Below are positions 43,213 to 54,309 of a stretch of DNA of 64,000 nucleotides, one piece after another (the first letter of the stretch is position 1; every line of letters begins with the position of its first letter). Source of the DNA: Paenibacillus sp. FSL H8-0079 (lineage in GTDB: Bacteria > Bacillota > Bacilli > Paenibacillales > Paenibacillaceae). The notes under the pieces were generated by a model, which saw only the letters and a list, made by a program, of their open reading frames with translations, was not told the origin of the DNA and ran no database searches. The translations under genes and the position numbers were made by a program. Location: assembly GCF_037991315.1 (NCBI RefSeq), contig NZ_CP150300.1, forward strand, positions 2,418,001 to 2,482,000. Direction: 5' to 3'.

Positions 43213-44373
43213 ATGAATATCCATGAATATCAAGGAAAAGAAGTACTGAAACAGTATGGAGTTACCGTTCCAAACGGAAAGGTTGCTTATACAGTCGATG
43301 AAGCGGTTGCGGCCGCAGAGGCATTGGGCAGTCCGGTGACTGTTGTTAAAGCGCAAATTCACGCAGGTGGCCGGGGTAAAGCTGGCGGCGTAAAAGTAGC
43401 GAAGAGCACGGATGAAGTTCGTGCCTATGCTTCCGAAATTCTGGGTAAAGTATTGGTGACACACCAGACTGGACCAGAAGGCAAAGAAGTGAAACGTCTT
43501 CTGATTGAAGAAGGATGCGATATCCGCAAAGAGTATTATGTGGGTGTTGTTGTGGACCGTGCCACAGGCCGTGTAGTTATGATGGCTTCCGAAGAAGGCG
43601 GTACTGAGATTGAAGAAGTAGCTGAAGCTACACCTGAGAAAATTTTCAAAGAAATTATTGACCCAGCTATTGGGTTGCAAGTGTTCCAGGCGCGTAAACT
43701 GGCTTACAGCATCAAGATTCCGAATGAACTGGTGAACAAAGCCGTTAAGTTCATGCTCGCGTTGTACACAGCTTTTGTCGAAAAAGATTGCTCTATTGCC
43801 GAGATCAATCCTCTCGTTGTTACCGGAGATGGAAACGTTATCGCGCTGGATGCGAAATTAAACTTTGACTCCAACGCTTTGTTCCGTCACAAAGATATTT
43901 TGGAACTGCGTGACCTGGATGAAGAGGATGAAAAAGAAATCGAAGCTTCCAAATACGACCTCAGCTACATAGCACTTGATGGCAACATCGGCTGTATGGT
44001 CAATGGTGCGGGACTTGCGATGGCGACGATGGACATTATCAAATACTACGGTGGAGACCCCGCCAACTTCCTTGACGTTGGGGGCGGTGCAACAACGGAG
44101 AAGGTGACTGAAGCATTTAAGATCATTTTGTCCGATGCCAAAGTAGCTGGAATCTTTGTTAACATCTTCGGTGGCATCATGCGCTGTGATGTTATCGCCA
44201 ACGGTGTTGTTGAAGCGGCGAAGCAACTTGGCCTGACCAAACCGCTGGTTGTTCGTCTTGAAGGAACTAACGTGGAGCTTGGCAAACGTATTTTGGGCGA
44301 ATCTGGCCTGAATATTGTTCCTGCTGATTCCATGGCCGATGGTGCACAGAAAATTGTTGCCCTCGTAAAATAA
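43213..44373 (+). CDS. sucC: succinyl-CoA synthetase, beta subunit (ADP-forming)
   Basis: 386 residues, ATG after [28 protein letters not shown] is the standard start of SucC, with ATP-grasp features [12 protein letters not shown] and C-terminal [16 protein letters not shown]. With SucD it interconverts succinyl-CoA and succinate with substrate-level phosphorylation in the TCA cycle. Followed by sucD after 63 nt. Confidence 0.97.
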   Translation: MNIHEYQGKEVLKQYGVTVPNGKVAYTVDEAVAAAEALGSPVTVVKAQIHAGGRGKAGGVKVAKSTDEVRAYASEILGKVLVTHQTGPEGKEVKRLLIEEGCDIRKEYYVGVVVDRATGRVVMMASEEGGTEIEEVAEATPEKIFKEIIDPAIGLQVFQARKLAYSIKIPNELVNKAVKFMLALYTAFVEKDCSIAEINPLVVTGDGNVIALDAKLNFDSNALFRHKDILELRDLDEEDEKEIEASKYDLSYIALDGNIGCMVNGAGLAMATMDIIKYYGGDPANFLDVGGGATTEKVTEAFKIILSDAKVAGIFVNIFGGIMRCDVIANGVVEAAKQLGLTKPLVVRLEGTNVELGKRILGESGLNIVPADSMADGAQKIVALVK

Positions 44374-44436
44374 GTTCATTCCTTAGTACCGGAGCTGTCC
44401 GGGAATTGAAAAATAACCGTAAGGATGTGAAGCAAC

Positions 44437-45366
44437 GTGAGTATTTTGATTGATAAAAATACAAAAGTCATTACGCAAGGCATTACGGGTTCAACGGGAA
44501 TGTTCCACACGAAGGGCGCATTGGACTACGGAACCCAGATGGTAGGCGGAGTTACACCGGGTAAAGGCGGAACGAATGTGGATATCACGCTGGAAGACGG
44601 TACAGTAGCCAGTCTGCCGGTGTTCAACACTGTGCAGGAAGCGAAGGAAGCTACAGGCGCAACAGCGAGCGTCATTTACGTTCCTCCGGCATTTGCGGCA
44701 GATTCCATTATGGAAGCTGTTGATGCAGAGCTGGATCTTGTGATCTGTATTACGGAAGGTATTCCGGTTCTTGACATGATCAAAGTTGACCGTTTCATGG
44801 AAGGTAAAGATACCGTCCTGATCGGACCGAACTGTCCAGGTGTCATTACACCGGGCGAATGTAAAATCGGGATCATGCCTGGTTATATCCACATGGCGGG
44901 GCACGTTGGCGTTGTTTCCCGTAGTGGAACACTTACGTATGAAGCCGTTCATCAACTGACGACTCGTGGCATTGGACAATCTTCTGCTGTAGGAATCGGG
45001 GGAGACCCTGTAAAAGGCTCCGAGTTCATTGATATCCTGAAACGGTTCAATGAAGATCCACAGACTCATGCGGTCATCATGATTGGTGAGATTGGTGGTA
45101 CGGCTGAAGAGGATGCTGCAGATTGGGTACGTGAGAACATGACCAAACCGGTTGTTGGCTTTATCGGTGGCGTAACAGCGCCTCCAGGCAAACGGATGGG
45201 TCATGCTGGCGCTATTATCTCTGGCGGTAAAGGTACAGCCAAAGAGAAGATTGCGAAGCTGGAATCTTGCGGTATCAAAGTAGCACCAACGCCTGCTGAG
45301 ATGGGCTCGACTTTGGTGAGTGTACTTGAAGAGCGCGGTATTTTGAATTTGTGCACGACACATTAA
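44437..45366 (+). CDS. sucD: succinyl-CoA synthetase, alpha subunit
   Basis: 309 residues from GTG 44437 after AAGGATGTGAAG. Seen: CoA-binding Rossmann domain [31 protein letters not shown], and the phospho-histidine loop [15 protein letters not shown]-terminus slightly longer than in B. subtilis. Ends at a strong terminator. Confidence 0.97.
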   Translation: MSILIDKNTKVITQGITGSTGMFHTKGALDYGTQMVGGVTPGKGGTNVDITLEDGTVASLPVFNTVQEAKEATGATASVIYVPPAFAADSIMEAVDAELDLVICITEGIPVLDMIKVDRFMEGKDTVLIGPNCPGVITPGECKIGIMPGYIHMAGHVGVVSRSGTLTYEAVHQLTTRGIGQSSAVGIGGDPVKGSEFIDILKRFNEDPQTHAVIMIGEIGGTAEEDAADWVRENMTKPVVGFIGGVTAPPGKRMGHAGAIISGGKGTAKEKIAKLESCGIKVAPTPAEMGSTLVSVLEERGILNLCTTH

Positions 45367-45448
45367 TTCTTTTTCGTTATAATAGAAGAAACGGCTCGGA
45401 AATGATTTGTTTCTGCTAGACCGACTATTATGGTTACGGAAAAGGTAA

Positions 45449-45489
45449 GCAACCTTTTGCCCTTAAACAGGGCGAAGGGTTGCTTTTTT
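45449..45489 (+). terminator. rho-independent terminator of sucCD
   Basis: GCAACCTTTTGCCC / GGGCGAAGGGTTGC stem (45449–45462 and 45470–45483), then six T. Confidence 0.92.
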
Positions 45490-45612
45490 GCGTTTTTTTT
45501 AACGTGAAAAGGGTGAGGAATTGTTTCTCATCTGCGTAAACGCTTGCATTCCGTGATCACTTAACACACAATATGAGGGAAGATACTCTTCCCGCTCTGG
45601 GAGGTTTATGGT

Positions 45613-46743
45613 ATGGAAGAAGGATGGATCTTGTTTGGGTTGCATGAGATGGAGGGTATTGGCAGGAAAACAATCTCAAAACTGGTTCTGGGACAACATC
45701 AATGGTCCGATCTTTTGAATTATGAAGAAGGTGACTGGACTGCGGCAGGTTTGCGCAAAGATCAGGCTGCCCGTTTAGCGAGTCAATTTACGCTCAACTG
45801 GATCGAACGTAAAAGAGAACACGTTTACAATCAAGGGATAGAGGTTATTACTTATCTGGATCAGAATTATCCCATATTAATGAAGGAAACCGTTCAACCT
45901 CCCTGGGTAATGTATGGTCGAGGTGATATAAGTTTGCTACACAACTCGTCCATTGCGATGGTGGGAACTCGTATGCCAACCGTGTATGGGCGCAAAGTTG
46001 GTGAGAAGCTGGCAGAACAATTATGCAGTGCAGGGCTTACGATTGTAAGCGGGCTTGCCCGCGGTATTGATAGCGTATGTCATGAGGCAGTATTACGTGC
46101 TAAAGGAAAAACGATTGCCGTATTCGGAACAGGGATTGATAATATATACCCACCCGAAAATACAAGCCTTGCTGAACGAATCGCAGAGACGGGTCTGCTT
46201 TTGTCGGAATATCCACCAGGTACGAGAGCGCGCCAAGGACTATTTCCGGAACGGAATCGAATCATTGCCGGTTTGACGCTGGGGACATTGGTCGTTGAGG
46301 CTGACATTCGCAGTGGTTCGCTCATCACAGCAGATGCTGCTCTTGAAGCAGGCAGGGATGTATTTGCTGTTCCTGGACCCATCACATCGCCGAAGAGTCG
46401 GGGCGCTCACAATCTAATCCGTCAAGGTGCCAAATTGGTCACATGTGCAGCAGATGTTTTGGAAGAGTATCGTTTGGACTTGCCAAATGCAGAACAACTT
46501 CCTTACAATAGAGGACGTTCGGCAGAAACACCTGAGCCTTCCAGGCAAGGGATATTCGCTGAGGTTAAGCTCTCTCCAGATGAACAACGTGTGATTTATC
46601 TGTTGGAACAGGAGGAGCAATCGTTAGATCAACTGGTTGAACAGCTAGGTTGGGATTTTGGACATTTGCATTCAGTTCTGTTATCTTTAATCATAAAAAA
46701 GCAGATTAGCCAATTACCAGGCACCAAATATGCGAGGGTATGA
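45613..46743 (+). CDS. dprA: DNA processing protein DprA
   Basis: 376 residues, ATG 45613 eight bases after GGGAGG. DprA protects incoming single-stranded DNA and loads RecA during natural transformation. Order: N-terminal helical (SAM-like) domain, Rossmann core with AMVGTRMPTVYG, SGLARGIDSVCHEA, FGTGIDNIYPPEN and FPERNRIIAGL, and a C-terminal winged-helix-like DML1 domain (about 310–376). In the Bacillus order it precedes topA, as here. Confidence 0.96.
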   Translation: MEEGWILFGLHEMEGIGRKTISKLVLGQHQWSDLLNYEEGDWTAAGLRKDQAARLASQFTLNWIERKREHVYNQGIEVITYLDQNYPILMKETVQPPWVMYGRGDISLLHNSSIAMVGTRMPTVYGRKVGEKLAEQLCSAGLTIVSGLARGIDSVCHEAVLRAKGKTIAVFGTGIDNIYPPENTSLAERIAETGLLLSEYPPGTRARQGLFPERNRIIAGLTLGTLVVEADIRSGSLITADAALEAGRDVFAVPGPITSPKSRGAHNLIRQGAKLVTCAADVLEEYRLDLPNAEQLPYNRGRSAETPEPSRQGIFAEVKLSPDEQRVIYLLEQEEQSLDQLVEQLGWDFGHLHSVLLSLIIKKQISQLPGTKYARV

Positions 46744-46751
46744 CGATGCTA

Positions 46752-46841
46752 CAACCTATGTAGCGTGTGGAAATATATAATTAGCTGAAGTTATCAACCT
46801 ATGCATAGGCTTACAGAAACAGTTACATGACAGTTTCATGA
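46752..46841 (+). promoter_or_regulatory. dprA–topA spacer with palindrome and tandem repeat
   Basis: CAACCTATG occurs at 46752–46760 and again at 46795–46803, the second copy within the perfect 12-bp palindrome CCTATGCATAGG (46798–46809). Just before the topA ribosome site, CAGTTACATGA (46820–46830) is directly repeated as CAGTTTCATGA (46831–46841). Confidence 0.45.
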
Positions 46842-46860
46842 CTGAGAGGAGGATGAACCT

Positions 46861-48960
46861 ATGGCGGATGCACTCGTAATCGTGGAGTCGCCCTCAAAGG
46901 CGAAGACGATAGGCAAATATTTAGGCAGCAAGTTCATCGTGAAAGCTTCGATGGGACATGTTCGCGATTTGCCAAAGAGTCAGATCGGCGTTGAGGTAGA
47001 GAATGATTTTAATCCGAAATATATTACGATCCGCGGCAAAGGTTCAATTTTGAAAGAACTGAAGGATGCACGGAAGAAAGTGAAAAAAGTGTATCTCGCA
47101 GCTGACCCGGATCGCGAAGGTGAGGCTATCGCATGGCATTTGGCCCATGCCCTTGAACTGGACGATACGGCAGATTGCCGGGTTGTATTTAATGAAATTA
47201 CAAAACAGGCGGTCAAAGATGCGTTCAAAACGCCGCGGAAAATCAATATGGATTTGGTTAACGCGCAGCAGGCAAGACGTATTCTGGATCGGCTCGTTGG
47301 ATATAAAATTAGTCCATTATTATGGAAAAAAGTTAAAAAAGGTTTGTCCGCAGGCCGGGTTCAGTCCGTGGCTGTTAAAATCATTTTAGATCGTGAAAAT
47401 GAAATCGATGATTTTGAGCCGGAAGAATACTGGAGCATTACCGCCAAACTGACAGCAGACGGCAATCCGTTTGAAGCCAAGTTTCATAAACTGAACGGGG
47501 CCAAAACAGAGCTGGGTAGTGAAGCGGAAGTGCAAGCCATTCTGAAACAGATCGAAGGTGCAGACTTTACGATCAAGGAAGTCAAAGAGAAGGAACGGAG
47601 TCGGAACCCTTCCGCGCCGTTTACCACGAGTTCTTTGCAACAGGAAGCAGCGCGTAAATTGAATTTCAGAGCTTCCAAGACGATGTCGGTCGCCCAACAA
47701 CTATATGAAGGTGTAGACCTTGGAAAAGAAGGCACAGTAGGTCTCATCACGTATATGCGTACGGACTCCACACGTATTGCGGCATCTGCACAAGAAGAAG
47801 CCAAAGAATACATCGTTGGGAAGTACGGGGAGCCATTTGCACCAGAAACTCCACGGAATTATTCCAAAAAAGCAGCTAATGCTCAGGATGCGCATGAAGC
47901 GATTCGTCCAACTTCAATTTTACGTGATCCGGATTCAATCAAGTCATTCATGAGTCGTGATCAGTTCCGGTTGTATAAATTGGTTTGGGAACGTTTTGTA
48001 GCGAGCCAGATGTCTTCGGCTATCCTGGATACACTCTCTGTAGATATTGCTGCGGGGGACACGATTTTCCGTGCAGCAGGTTCGAAGGTTCGATTCCAGG
48101 GTTTCATGAAGGTATATGTTGAAGGAAACGACGATGGTACCACCGAAGAAGATCGTCTGCTGCCTCCGCTGAAAAGTGGAGATGTGCTTGAGAAGCAGGA
48201 GATTGAGCCAAAACAGCATTTTACACAACCGCCGCCACGATATACGGAGGCAAGGTTGGTTAAGACGCTTGAGGAATTGGGTATAGGGCGTCCGAGTACA
48301 TATGCGCCAACACTGGAGACCATTCAGAAGCGTGGATATGTTGCGATAGAGGAAAAGAAATTCATGCCGACCGAGTTGGGTGAACTGGTCATCGAACAGA
48401 TGGAAGAGTTTTTCCCAGAAATCCTGAATGTAGAGTTTACCGCAAACATGGAAGGTGATCTTGACCATGTGGAGGAAGGTTCCGAGGATTGGGTTAAAGT
48501 ACTCGCAGAATTCTACGAATCTTTCGAGAAACGGCTTGAGTATGCGGAAGAAGAGATGAAAGAAATCGAGATCGAAGACGAAGTGTCGGATGAGATCTGT
48601 GAGAAGTGCGGCAAACCGCTTGTTTATAAACTCGGACGTTTTGGCAAGTTTCTTGCTTGCTCTGGCTTCCCTGATTGCCGGAATACCAAACCGATTATCA
48701 AGGATATTGGCGTAACTTGTCCGAAGTGTAAGGAAGGCCATGTTGTTGAGCGTCGTAGTAAAAAGGGACGTATTTTCTACGGTTGTGACAAGTATCCTGA
48801 ATGTGATTTTGTCTCATGGGACAGACCTTCAGCCAAACCATGTCCAAGTTGTGGATCGCTAATGATTGAAAAGCGGAACAAAAAGGGAGCCCGATTGCAG
48901 TGTACATCATGTGATCATCAGGAGCCGGTGGATGAACCGGATGACGAATCAGCGGATTAG
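46861..48960 (+). CDS. topA: DNA topoisomerase I
   Basis: 699 residues, ATG eight bases after GAGAGGAGG. Relaxes negative supercoils. Order: Toprim domain ([12 protein letters not shown] with Glu8; [12 protein letters not shown]), type IA core with catalytic Tyr near residue 300 in [13 protein letters not shown], and three C-terminal Cys4 zinc fingers (CEKCGK…CSGFPDC, CPKCKEG…CDKYPEC, CPSCGS…CTSC). Full length. The stop is 15 nt from trmFO. Confidence 0.98.
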   Translation: MADALVIVESPSKAKTIGKYLGSKFIVKASMGHVRDLPKSQIGVEVENDFNPKYITIRGKGSILKELKDARKKVKKVYLAADPDREGEAIAWHLAHALELDDTADCRVVFNEITKQAVKDAFKTPRKINMDLVNAQQARRILDRLVGYKISPLLWKKVKKGLSAGRVQSVAVKIILDRENEIDDFEPEEYWSITAKLTADGNPFEAKFHKLNGAKTELGSEAEVQAILKQIEGADFTIKEVKEKERSRNPSAPFTTSSLQQEAARKLNFRASKTMSVAQQLYEGVDLGKEGTVGLITYMRTDSTRIAASAQEEAKEYIVGKYGEPFAPETPRNYSKKAANAQDAHEAIRPTSILRDPDSIKSFMSRDQFRLYKLVWERFVASQMSSAILDTLSVDIAAGDTIFRAAGSKVRFQGFMKVYVEGNDDGTTEEDRLLPPLKSGDVLEKQEIEPKQHFTQPPPRYTEARLVKTLEELGIGRPSTYAPTLETIQKRGYVAIEEKKFMPTELGELVIEQMEEFFPEILNVEFTANMEGDLDHVEEGSEDWVKVLAEFYESFEKRLEYAEEEMKEIEIEDEVSDEICEKCGKPLVYKLGRFGKFLACSGFPDCRNTKPIIKDIGVTCPKCKEGHVVERRSKKGRIFYGCDKYPECDFVSWDRPSAKPCPSCGSLMIEKRNKKGARLQCTSCDHQEPVDEPDDESAD

Positions 48961-48975
48961 TATATATGGGGGTAA

Positions 48976-50319
48976 ATGATTTTGACGAATGAACAACAAG
49001 TAACCGTTATTGGTGCCGGGCTGGCAGGAACAGAAGCTGCCTGGCAGATCGCAAGCCGCGGCGTACGCGTGAAATTATACGAGATGAGACCTGTGGTGAA
49101 AACGCCAGCTCATCATACAGATAAATTTGCAGAACTGGTGTGCAGTAACTCGCTGCGTGCCAATGGATTGACGAATGCAGTTGGTGTGTTAAAAGAAGAA
49201 ATGAGAATGCTCAATTCTCTCGTATTGTCTGCGGCAGACAAGCACGCCGTTCCAGCAGGTGGAGCACTTGCTGTGGACCGGGACGGCTTCTCAGGTGAGA
49301 TTACTTCTACGCTGCACCAGCATCCGCTCATCGAAGTGGTGAATGAAGAACTAACTTCCTTGCCGGAAGATGGCATCGTTGTTGTTGCAACGGGTCCATT
49401 GACTTCACCGGCATTGTCTGAGCAAATTAAGGCACTTATGGGTGAAGAATATTTCTACTTCTATGATGCAGCAGCACCGATCATTGAAAAAGATTCAATT
49501 GATATGAACAAGGTGTATCTAGCCTCCCGTTATGATAAGGGTGAAGCAGCATATCTGAACTGTCCGATGACGGAAGAAGAGTTTGATGTCTTCTATGAAG
49601 CTCTCATTACTGCTGAGGTTGCTCAATTGAAAGAGTTTGAGAAAGAAATCTACTTTGAAGGCTGCATGCCAATCGAAGTGATGATGAAACGTGGAAAACA
49701 GACGGCTCTGTTTGGTCCTATGAAACCAGTAGGTCTGGTTAACCCGCATACAGGAGAGTTGCCACATGCGGTTGTTCAGCTTAGACAGGACAATGCTGCG
49801 GGAACGTTGTATAACCTGGTAGGCTTCCAGACGCATCTGAAATGGGGAGAACAAAAACGTGTCTTTTCCCTCATACCTGGACTTGAAAATGCAGAGTTCG
49901 TACGTTATGGCGTAATGCACCGCAATACATTTATTAATTCTCCTAAACTGCTTCTTCCGACGTATCAGTTTAAAGAGCGTCCAAACCTGTTCTTTGCAGG
50001 TCAGATGACAGGTGTAGAAGGATATGTGGAATCTGCTGCATCAGGGCTTATTGCCGGCATGAACGCAGCCAAAGCAGCTCTTGGACAGGAACTGGTAGTA
50101 TTACCGGTAGAAACAACACTTGGCAGTATGGCTCAGTATATTACAACAGCTGACTTCAAACACTTCCAGCCAATGAATGCAAACTTTGGTTTGTTGCCGA
50201 AGCTGGAAACGAAAATCCGTAACAAAAAGGAAAAAAATGAAGCTCTTGCACAGCGTGCCCTGGATGGTATCACCAGTTTTGCTGAGGCAGAAGGTCTAAC
50301 CGTTCCGGAACGCGTATAA
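48976..50319 (+). CDS. trmFO: methylenetetrahydrofolate–tRNA-(uracil-5)-methyltransferase TrmFO
   Basis: 447 residues. ATG 48976 lies three bases after GGGGGT; TTG 48982 has better spacing and would remove two residues. TrmFO makes T54 in tRNA using folate and FAD. Seen: FAD-binding [14 protein letters not shown] (about 9–22), [17 protein letters not shown] with a catalytic Cys, and [16 protein letters not shown]. Next to topA as in Bacillus; xerC/codV is not downstream. Confidence 0.96.
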   Translation: MILTNEQQVTVIGAGLAGTEAAWQIASRGVRVKLYEMRPVVKTPAHHTDKFAELVCSNSLRANGLTNAVGVLKEEMRMLNSLVLSAADKHAVPAGGALAVDRDGFSGEITSTLHQHPLIEVVNEELTSLPEDGIVVVATGPLTSPALSEQIKALMGEEYFYFYDAAAPIIEKDSIDMNKVYLASRYDKGEAAYLNCPMTEEEFDVFYEALITAEVAQLKEFEKEIYFEGCMPIEVMMKRGKQTALFGPMKPVGLVNPHTGELPHAVVQLRQDNAAGTLYNLVGFQTHLKWGEQKRVFSLIPGLENAEFVRYGVMHRNTFINSPKLLLPTYQFKERPNLFFAGQMTGVEGYVESAASGLIAGMNAAKAALGQELVVLPVETTLGSMAQYITTADFKHFQPMNANFGLLPKLETKIRNKKEKNEALAQRALDGITSFAEAEGLTVPERV

Positions 50320-50345
50320 ATTATTCGTGGGAGGAGGCTGATATC

Positions 50346-50888
50346 ATGGATATGTCATTTCATGCTACAACGATCTGTGCTGTTCGTCATAATGGTAAAG
50401 CAGCAATCGCTGGTGATGGTCAGGTGACCATGGGCCAAAGCGTTGTGATGAAGAATACAGCCAAGAAGGTAAGACGATTGTACCGCGGACAGGTTGTTGC
50501 CGGGTTTGCCGGTTCTGTGGCGGATGCCATCACCCTCTTTGAGAAGTTCGAAGGCAAGCTGGAGGAGCACCATGGTAACCTGCAGCGTGCTGCCGTAGAG
50601 CTTGCCAAGGATTGGCGTCAGGATCGAATCTTGCGTAAGCTTGAGGCATTGTTGATTGTAATGGACAAAACAGGTATGCTGCTGATTTCAGGCGGCGGCG
50701 AAATTATTGAGCCCGATGATGACGTTATTGCTATCGGATCAGGTGGGAACTTTGCCTTATCTGCAGCGCGTGCATTGAAACGTCATGCTGTGAACCTGGA
50801 AGCGAAGGACATTGCGCGCGAATCGCTTCAGATTGCCTCGGAGCTTTGTGTGTATACGAACAGCAATATTATTGTAGAAGAGTTATAA
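50346..50888 (+). CDS. hslV: ATP-dependent protease subunit HslV (ClpQ/CodW)
   Basis: 180 residues from ATG 50346, eight bases after GAGGAGG; ATG 50352 is six bases further. Proteasome-like peptidase partner of Hsl[28 protein letters not shown] is the N-terminal region and [14 protein letters not shown] the C-terminal part. The N-terminal nucleophile depends on processing: the first start gives M-D-M-S-F-H-A-T-T, the second M-S-F-H-A-T-T. B. subtilis ClpQ uses an N-terminal Ser. Confidence 0.96.
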   Translation: MDMSFHATTICAVRHNGKAAIAGDGQVTMGQSVVMKNTAKKVRRLYRGQVVAGFAGSVADAITLFEKFEGKLEEHHGNLQRAAVELAKDWRQDRILRKLEALLIVMDKTGMLLISGGGEIIEPDDDVIAIGSGGNFALSAARALKRHAVNLEAKDIARESLQIASELCVYTNSNIIVEEL

Positions 50889-50891
50889 GTC

Positions 50892-50956
50892 AAAGAAATC
50901 TCCCGTAGTGGAGCATGATTCTGTAATCTGCTCCAGGACGTCTAGGGGATTCTTTG
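50892..50956 (+). terminator. long hairpin between hslV and hslU
   Basis: CAAAGAAATCTCCC-type 5' arm (50892–50904) pairs with GGGGATTCTTTG (50945–50956), enclosing a second helix GGAGCA/TGCTCC. Only a short T-containing tail follows, so it could reduce but not stop read-through into hslU. Confidence 0.45.
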
Positions 50957-51004
50957 TCCTTATTACGTAAGATAAATTCAGCATACTGGTAGGAGGGAAG
51001 CAAT

Positions 51005-52405
51005 ATGAATACTCAAGCGCTAACACCGAGACAGATTGTTGCAGAGCTTGACAAGTATATTGTAGGTCAAAAGAAAGCCAAAAAATCGGTAGCGGTAGCC
51101 CTTCGTAATCGTTATCGGCGTAGCCTTTTACCTGAGCATACTCAGGACGACATTGTACCTAAAAATATCCTGATGATTGGACCTACCGGTGTGGGTAAAA
51201 CGGAAATCGCCCGTCGACTTGCTAAACTGGTGGGTGCGCCATTTGTAAAAGTGGAAGCTACCAAGTTCACCGAAGTGGGTTACGTTGGCCGTGATGTTGA
51301 ATCAATGGTGCGTGATCTGATTGAAACATCACTGCGGATGGTGAAGCTGGAACGAACTGAAAAAGTGAAGGACAAAGCTGAAGAAGCTGCCAATGAACGA
51401 ATTGTACATATTCTGGCTCCCTCACAGTCCAAGTCCAAGAATCAACGCAATCCTTTTGAGATGATCTTTGGCAATAATGGTAACAACGTTCAGGAACAGG
51501 ATGAACCAGAACCGGATACAGGAGTTGCGGAGCGTCGACGCAAGATCAAATTTGATCTGTTGTCCGGCAAGTTGGAGGATGACATCATTGAGATCGATGT
51601 GGAAGATACCGCACCTAACATGATGGACATGTTTGCTGGTCAGGGTAATGATCAGATGGGCATGAATATGCAGGAGATGTTTGGCAGCTTGTTACCTCGT
51701 CGTACGAAAAAACGTAAGCTCGCCATTAAAGAAGCGCGCAAAGTGTTGATTCAAGAAGAAGCCGGCAAATTGATTGATATGGATGATGTTACCCAGGAGT
51801 CCATTCGCCGGGCAGAGCAGACAGGTATCATTTTCATTGATGAAATCGACAAGGTCGCGAGTCAAGGACGCGGTAGCGGTCCGGATGTATCCCGTGAGGG
51901 TGTTCAACGGGACATTCTGCCTATCGTCGAAGGTTCAACGGTAATGACGAAGTATGGCCCTGTCAAAACGGATTATATTCTGTTTATGGCAGCTGGCGCA
52001 TTCCACGTCGCTAAACCTTCTGATCTGATTCCCGAGCTTCAGGGACGCTTCCCTATTCGTGTGGAACTGAGCAGTCTTACACTGGAGGAGTTTGTATCCA
52101 TTCTGACTGAGCCGCAAAATGCATTGACCAAGCAGTATGTTGATCTACTGCGCACCGAAAATATTGAGATTGAGTTCTCGGATGATGCCATTCGTGAGAT
52201 TGCCAAATTGGCTGAATCCGTCAATCAAAATACAGAAAATATAGGTGCCCGCCGCTTGCATACAATCTTGGAAAAGCTTTTGGAGGATTTATCCTTTGAA
52301 GCACCTGAGCTTACGCTGGAACGCATGGTGATTACTCCGGAGTATGTACGTGAGAAATTGAATGATATTGCACTTGATCGTGATTTAAGTCAGTATATCC
52401 TGTAA
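51005..52405 (+). CDS. hslU: ATP-dependent protease ATPase subunit HslU (ClpY/CodX)
   Basis: 466 residues, ATG after TAGGAGGGAAG. Hexameric AAA+ unfoldase feeding HslV. Seen: [20 protein letters not shown], Walker [16 protein letters not shown] domain (about 110–240, with a variable DNGN/Gln-rich insert), Walker [10 protein letters not shown] and the C-terminal ISQYIL-like tail (LSQYIL) that activates HslV. No codY follows. Confidence 0.97.
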   Translation: MNTQALTPRQIVAELDKYIVGQKKAKKSVAVALRNRYRRSLLPEHTQDDIVPKNILMIGPTGVGKTEIARRLAKLVGAPFVKVEATKFTEVGYVGRDVESMVRDLIETSLRMVKLERTEKVKDKAEEAANERIVHILAPSQSKSKNQRNPFEMIFGNNGNNVQEQDEPEPDTGVAERRRKIKFDLLSGKLEDDIIEIDVEDTAPNMMDMFAGQGNDQMGMNMQEMFGSLLPRRTKKRKLAIKEARKVLIQEEAGKLIDMDDVTQESIRRAEQTGIIFIDEIDKVASQGRGSGPDVSREGVQRDILPIVEGSTVMTKYGPVKTDYILFMAAGAFHVAKPSDLIPELQGRFPIRVELSSLTLEEFVSILTEPQNALTKQYVDLLRTENIEIEFSDDAIREIAKLAESVNQNTENIGARRLHTILEKLLEDLSFEAPELTLERMVITPEYVREKLNDIALDRDLSQYIL

Positions 52406-53387
52406 CATAGGTTTAGTAATGTTTTTGTTTAATTAATTGTATCAATGAACGGCATGCACTGGAAATTAGAGAGCACTTACGAGATCGACGAAGGTCATCA
52501 TTCCTTAATCGAATCGCAAATGTCATCTTTTCAGAGGCATGTCGTTTATTTTTGCTTATATCTACAGAATTATGATGCTGTAACCGATAAAAGATGTGAG
52601 GTTGTTATACGGATCGACAAAACCTAGGACTTGTGCCGCATGTATACCAAGTTAAACCCTATCGGAGTGGTGGTTATTCCTCGTTTTTATATCCAGTGAT
52701 TCCCATTACAAGAAGTTTTCTTATTCCAAGTCTGGTCATCGGTTTAGTTTACAGAATGGTAAATGTTGCGTAAATGCGCAAAAATAGAAATTGTAGAAAA
52801 GTTTGAAGCAAGCAATTGTTTTCTAGACATTAAATTATAATGACCCTGCTTAATTGTTAAGAAAGTGTTGGGCAGGAAAGGCGTGAAATCTTAATTCGTG
52901 GAGGATAACTTGTCAATTGATTAATATACAGCTTCGTATGTATACCTACCATATAGTCTCTAAACCCTTATTGTAACGGTAAAAAATTCTAACATAATCG
53001 AGTATGAAATATTAGGAATTCTACATAATTACGGGCGTTATACAGTCATGTGGAGACGCTAAAGGTTTTTTTTATTTAAAAAATGTTTAAGAAGAATCAG
53101 GGAGAGTATTAACAGACTTTTGATTTGGGACTGATCATTTACGAAAAAATTCATAATTTGCAGAAAATACACAAAAAGGCCCGTCTTTCAGAAAAGATAG
53201 GGCTTTTTTCTTATTGTAATATATCCCAAACTCGAAGAAACTTATGTTATACGACAACATCAGTGTTAATTCTACTTAAGTCCTAGAAAACCGTGTAAAA
53301 GCGAATGTTTTTGTCGAAAAAACATAAGAATTTTCAAGGGGAAAGATTCAATCTTTTTCCATAACTTCTAAAGAGAGGAGGGAGATT
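52406..53387 (+). other. 982-nt non-coding gap where codY is expected
   Basis: No convincing gene. A short open frame at 52445–52627 lacks a ribosome site. Noted elements: TTGCG-N6-CGCAA palindrome (about 52766–52781), a -10-like TATAAT at 52836–52841, GTGGAGG at about 52909 with only a four-codon frame after it, and a terminator at 53173–53209. AT-rich throughout. No sigma-D or clear sigma-A promoter for the flagellar operon was recognised. Confidence 0.5.
53173..53209 (+). terminator. rho-independent terminator before the flagellar operon
   Basis: AAAAAGGCCCGTCTTT / AAAGATAGGGCTTTTTT stem with CAGA loop. It isolates flgB from upstream transcription. Confidence 0.88.
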
Positions 53388-53795
53388 GTGAATCTTTTAA
53401 ACGATATTAGCTTTAAAAGATTGCAAGGTGCACTCGATGCATCCAACATCAGACAACGAACGATTGCTGACAACATCGCGAATGCCGATACCCCGTATTT
53501 CAAGCGCTCGAACGTTTCTTTTGAAGAAATGTTGCAGGGGCAAATGAATGGAGATATGCCTGTTCTTAAAGGTAAAGTAACTGATGCAAGGCATTTTGTC
53601 ATAGGTCCTTCCTCTTCCGTACCAACGCCAGTAGTTAATATGGACCAGTCCACGTCCATGAATAACAACGAAAACAATGTCGATATAGACAGAGAAATGA
53701 GTCTTCTGGCGGAGAATCAGTTGCGTTACAACGCTTATATCCAGCAAGTGAACGAACAAATTAAAATCATGCGTGTTAGCGTGGAAGGGAGATAA
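53388..53795 (+). CDS. flgB: flagellar basal-body rod protein FlgB
   Basis: 135 residues, GTG after GAGAGGAGGGAG. Proximal rod subunit. Seen: N-terminal LQGALDASNIRQRTIADNIANADTP, the rod/hook motif with NIAN, and C-terminal amphipathic helix NQLRYNAYIQQVNEQIKIMR. First gene of the flagellar operon. Confidence 0.96.
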   Translation: MNLLNDISFKRLQGALDASNIRQRTIADNIANADTPYFKRSNVSFEEMLQGQMNGDMPVLKGKVTDARHFVIGPSSSVPTPVVNMDQSTSMNNNENNVDIDREMSLLAENQLRYNAYIQQVNEQIKIMRVSVEGR

Positions 53796-53801
53796 CCTAA
53801 A

Positions 53802-54251
53802 TTGAACATTAGTAATAGTTTTAGTATCAGTGCATCAGCGCTGACGGCTCAACGCTTGCGGATGGACGTTATATCTTCCAACATTGCGAACGCAGAGACG
53901 ACGCGCGCGAGCGTATCCAATGGTGAGGCGGTTCCTTACAAACGCAAAATGGTGGTGCTTGAACCGAATAAAACGTCTTTTGGTACCATGCTACAAAATC
54001 AGATGCGAGGCAACGGTTCAGGAGATGGCGTCAGGGTCACTGAGATTCGCGAAGATCAGTCACCATTGAAACCTGTCTACGATCCTTCTCATCCAGATGC
54101 CAACGCAGAGGGATATGTATTTATGCCTAACGTGGATATTGCGAAAGAAATGGTCGACATGATCTCAGCTTCGCGTTCCTATGAGGCAAACGTAACAGCA
54201 TTGAATTCAACTAAAGCGATGATTTCTAAGGCTTTAGAGATTGGAAGATAA
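53802..54251 (+). CDS. flgC: flagellar basal-body rod protein FlgC
   Basis: 149 residues from TTG 53802 after GGAAGGGAG. Seen: SASALTAQRLRMDVISSNIANAETT at the start and the C-terminal YEANVTALNSTKAMISKALEIGR. Six nt after flgB. Confidence 0.96.
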   Translation: MNISNSFSISASALTAQRLRMDVISSNIANAETTRASVSNGEAVPYKRKMVVLEPNKTSFGTMLQNQMRGNGSGDGVRVTEIREDQSPLKPVYDPSHPDANAEGYVFMPNVDIAKEMVDMISASRSYEANVTALNSTKAMISKALEIGR

Positions 54252-54309
54252 TCTGCTTTGAAATAAAAACAATAAATATATAAACCAGTCATGAAGGGGA
54301 GGGACATTA

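Noticed and set aside
44491..45363. A 290-residue minus-strand frame antisense to sucD
   Set aside because: Its translation has no family features, while the plus strand is a clear SucD.
52445..52627. 60-residue open frame in the hslU–flgB gap
   Set aside because: No ribosome site, no similarity to CodY, and the surrounding DNA looks non-coding.
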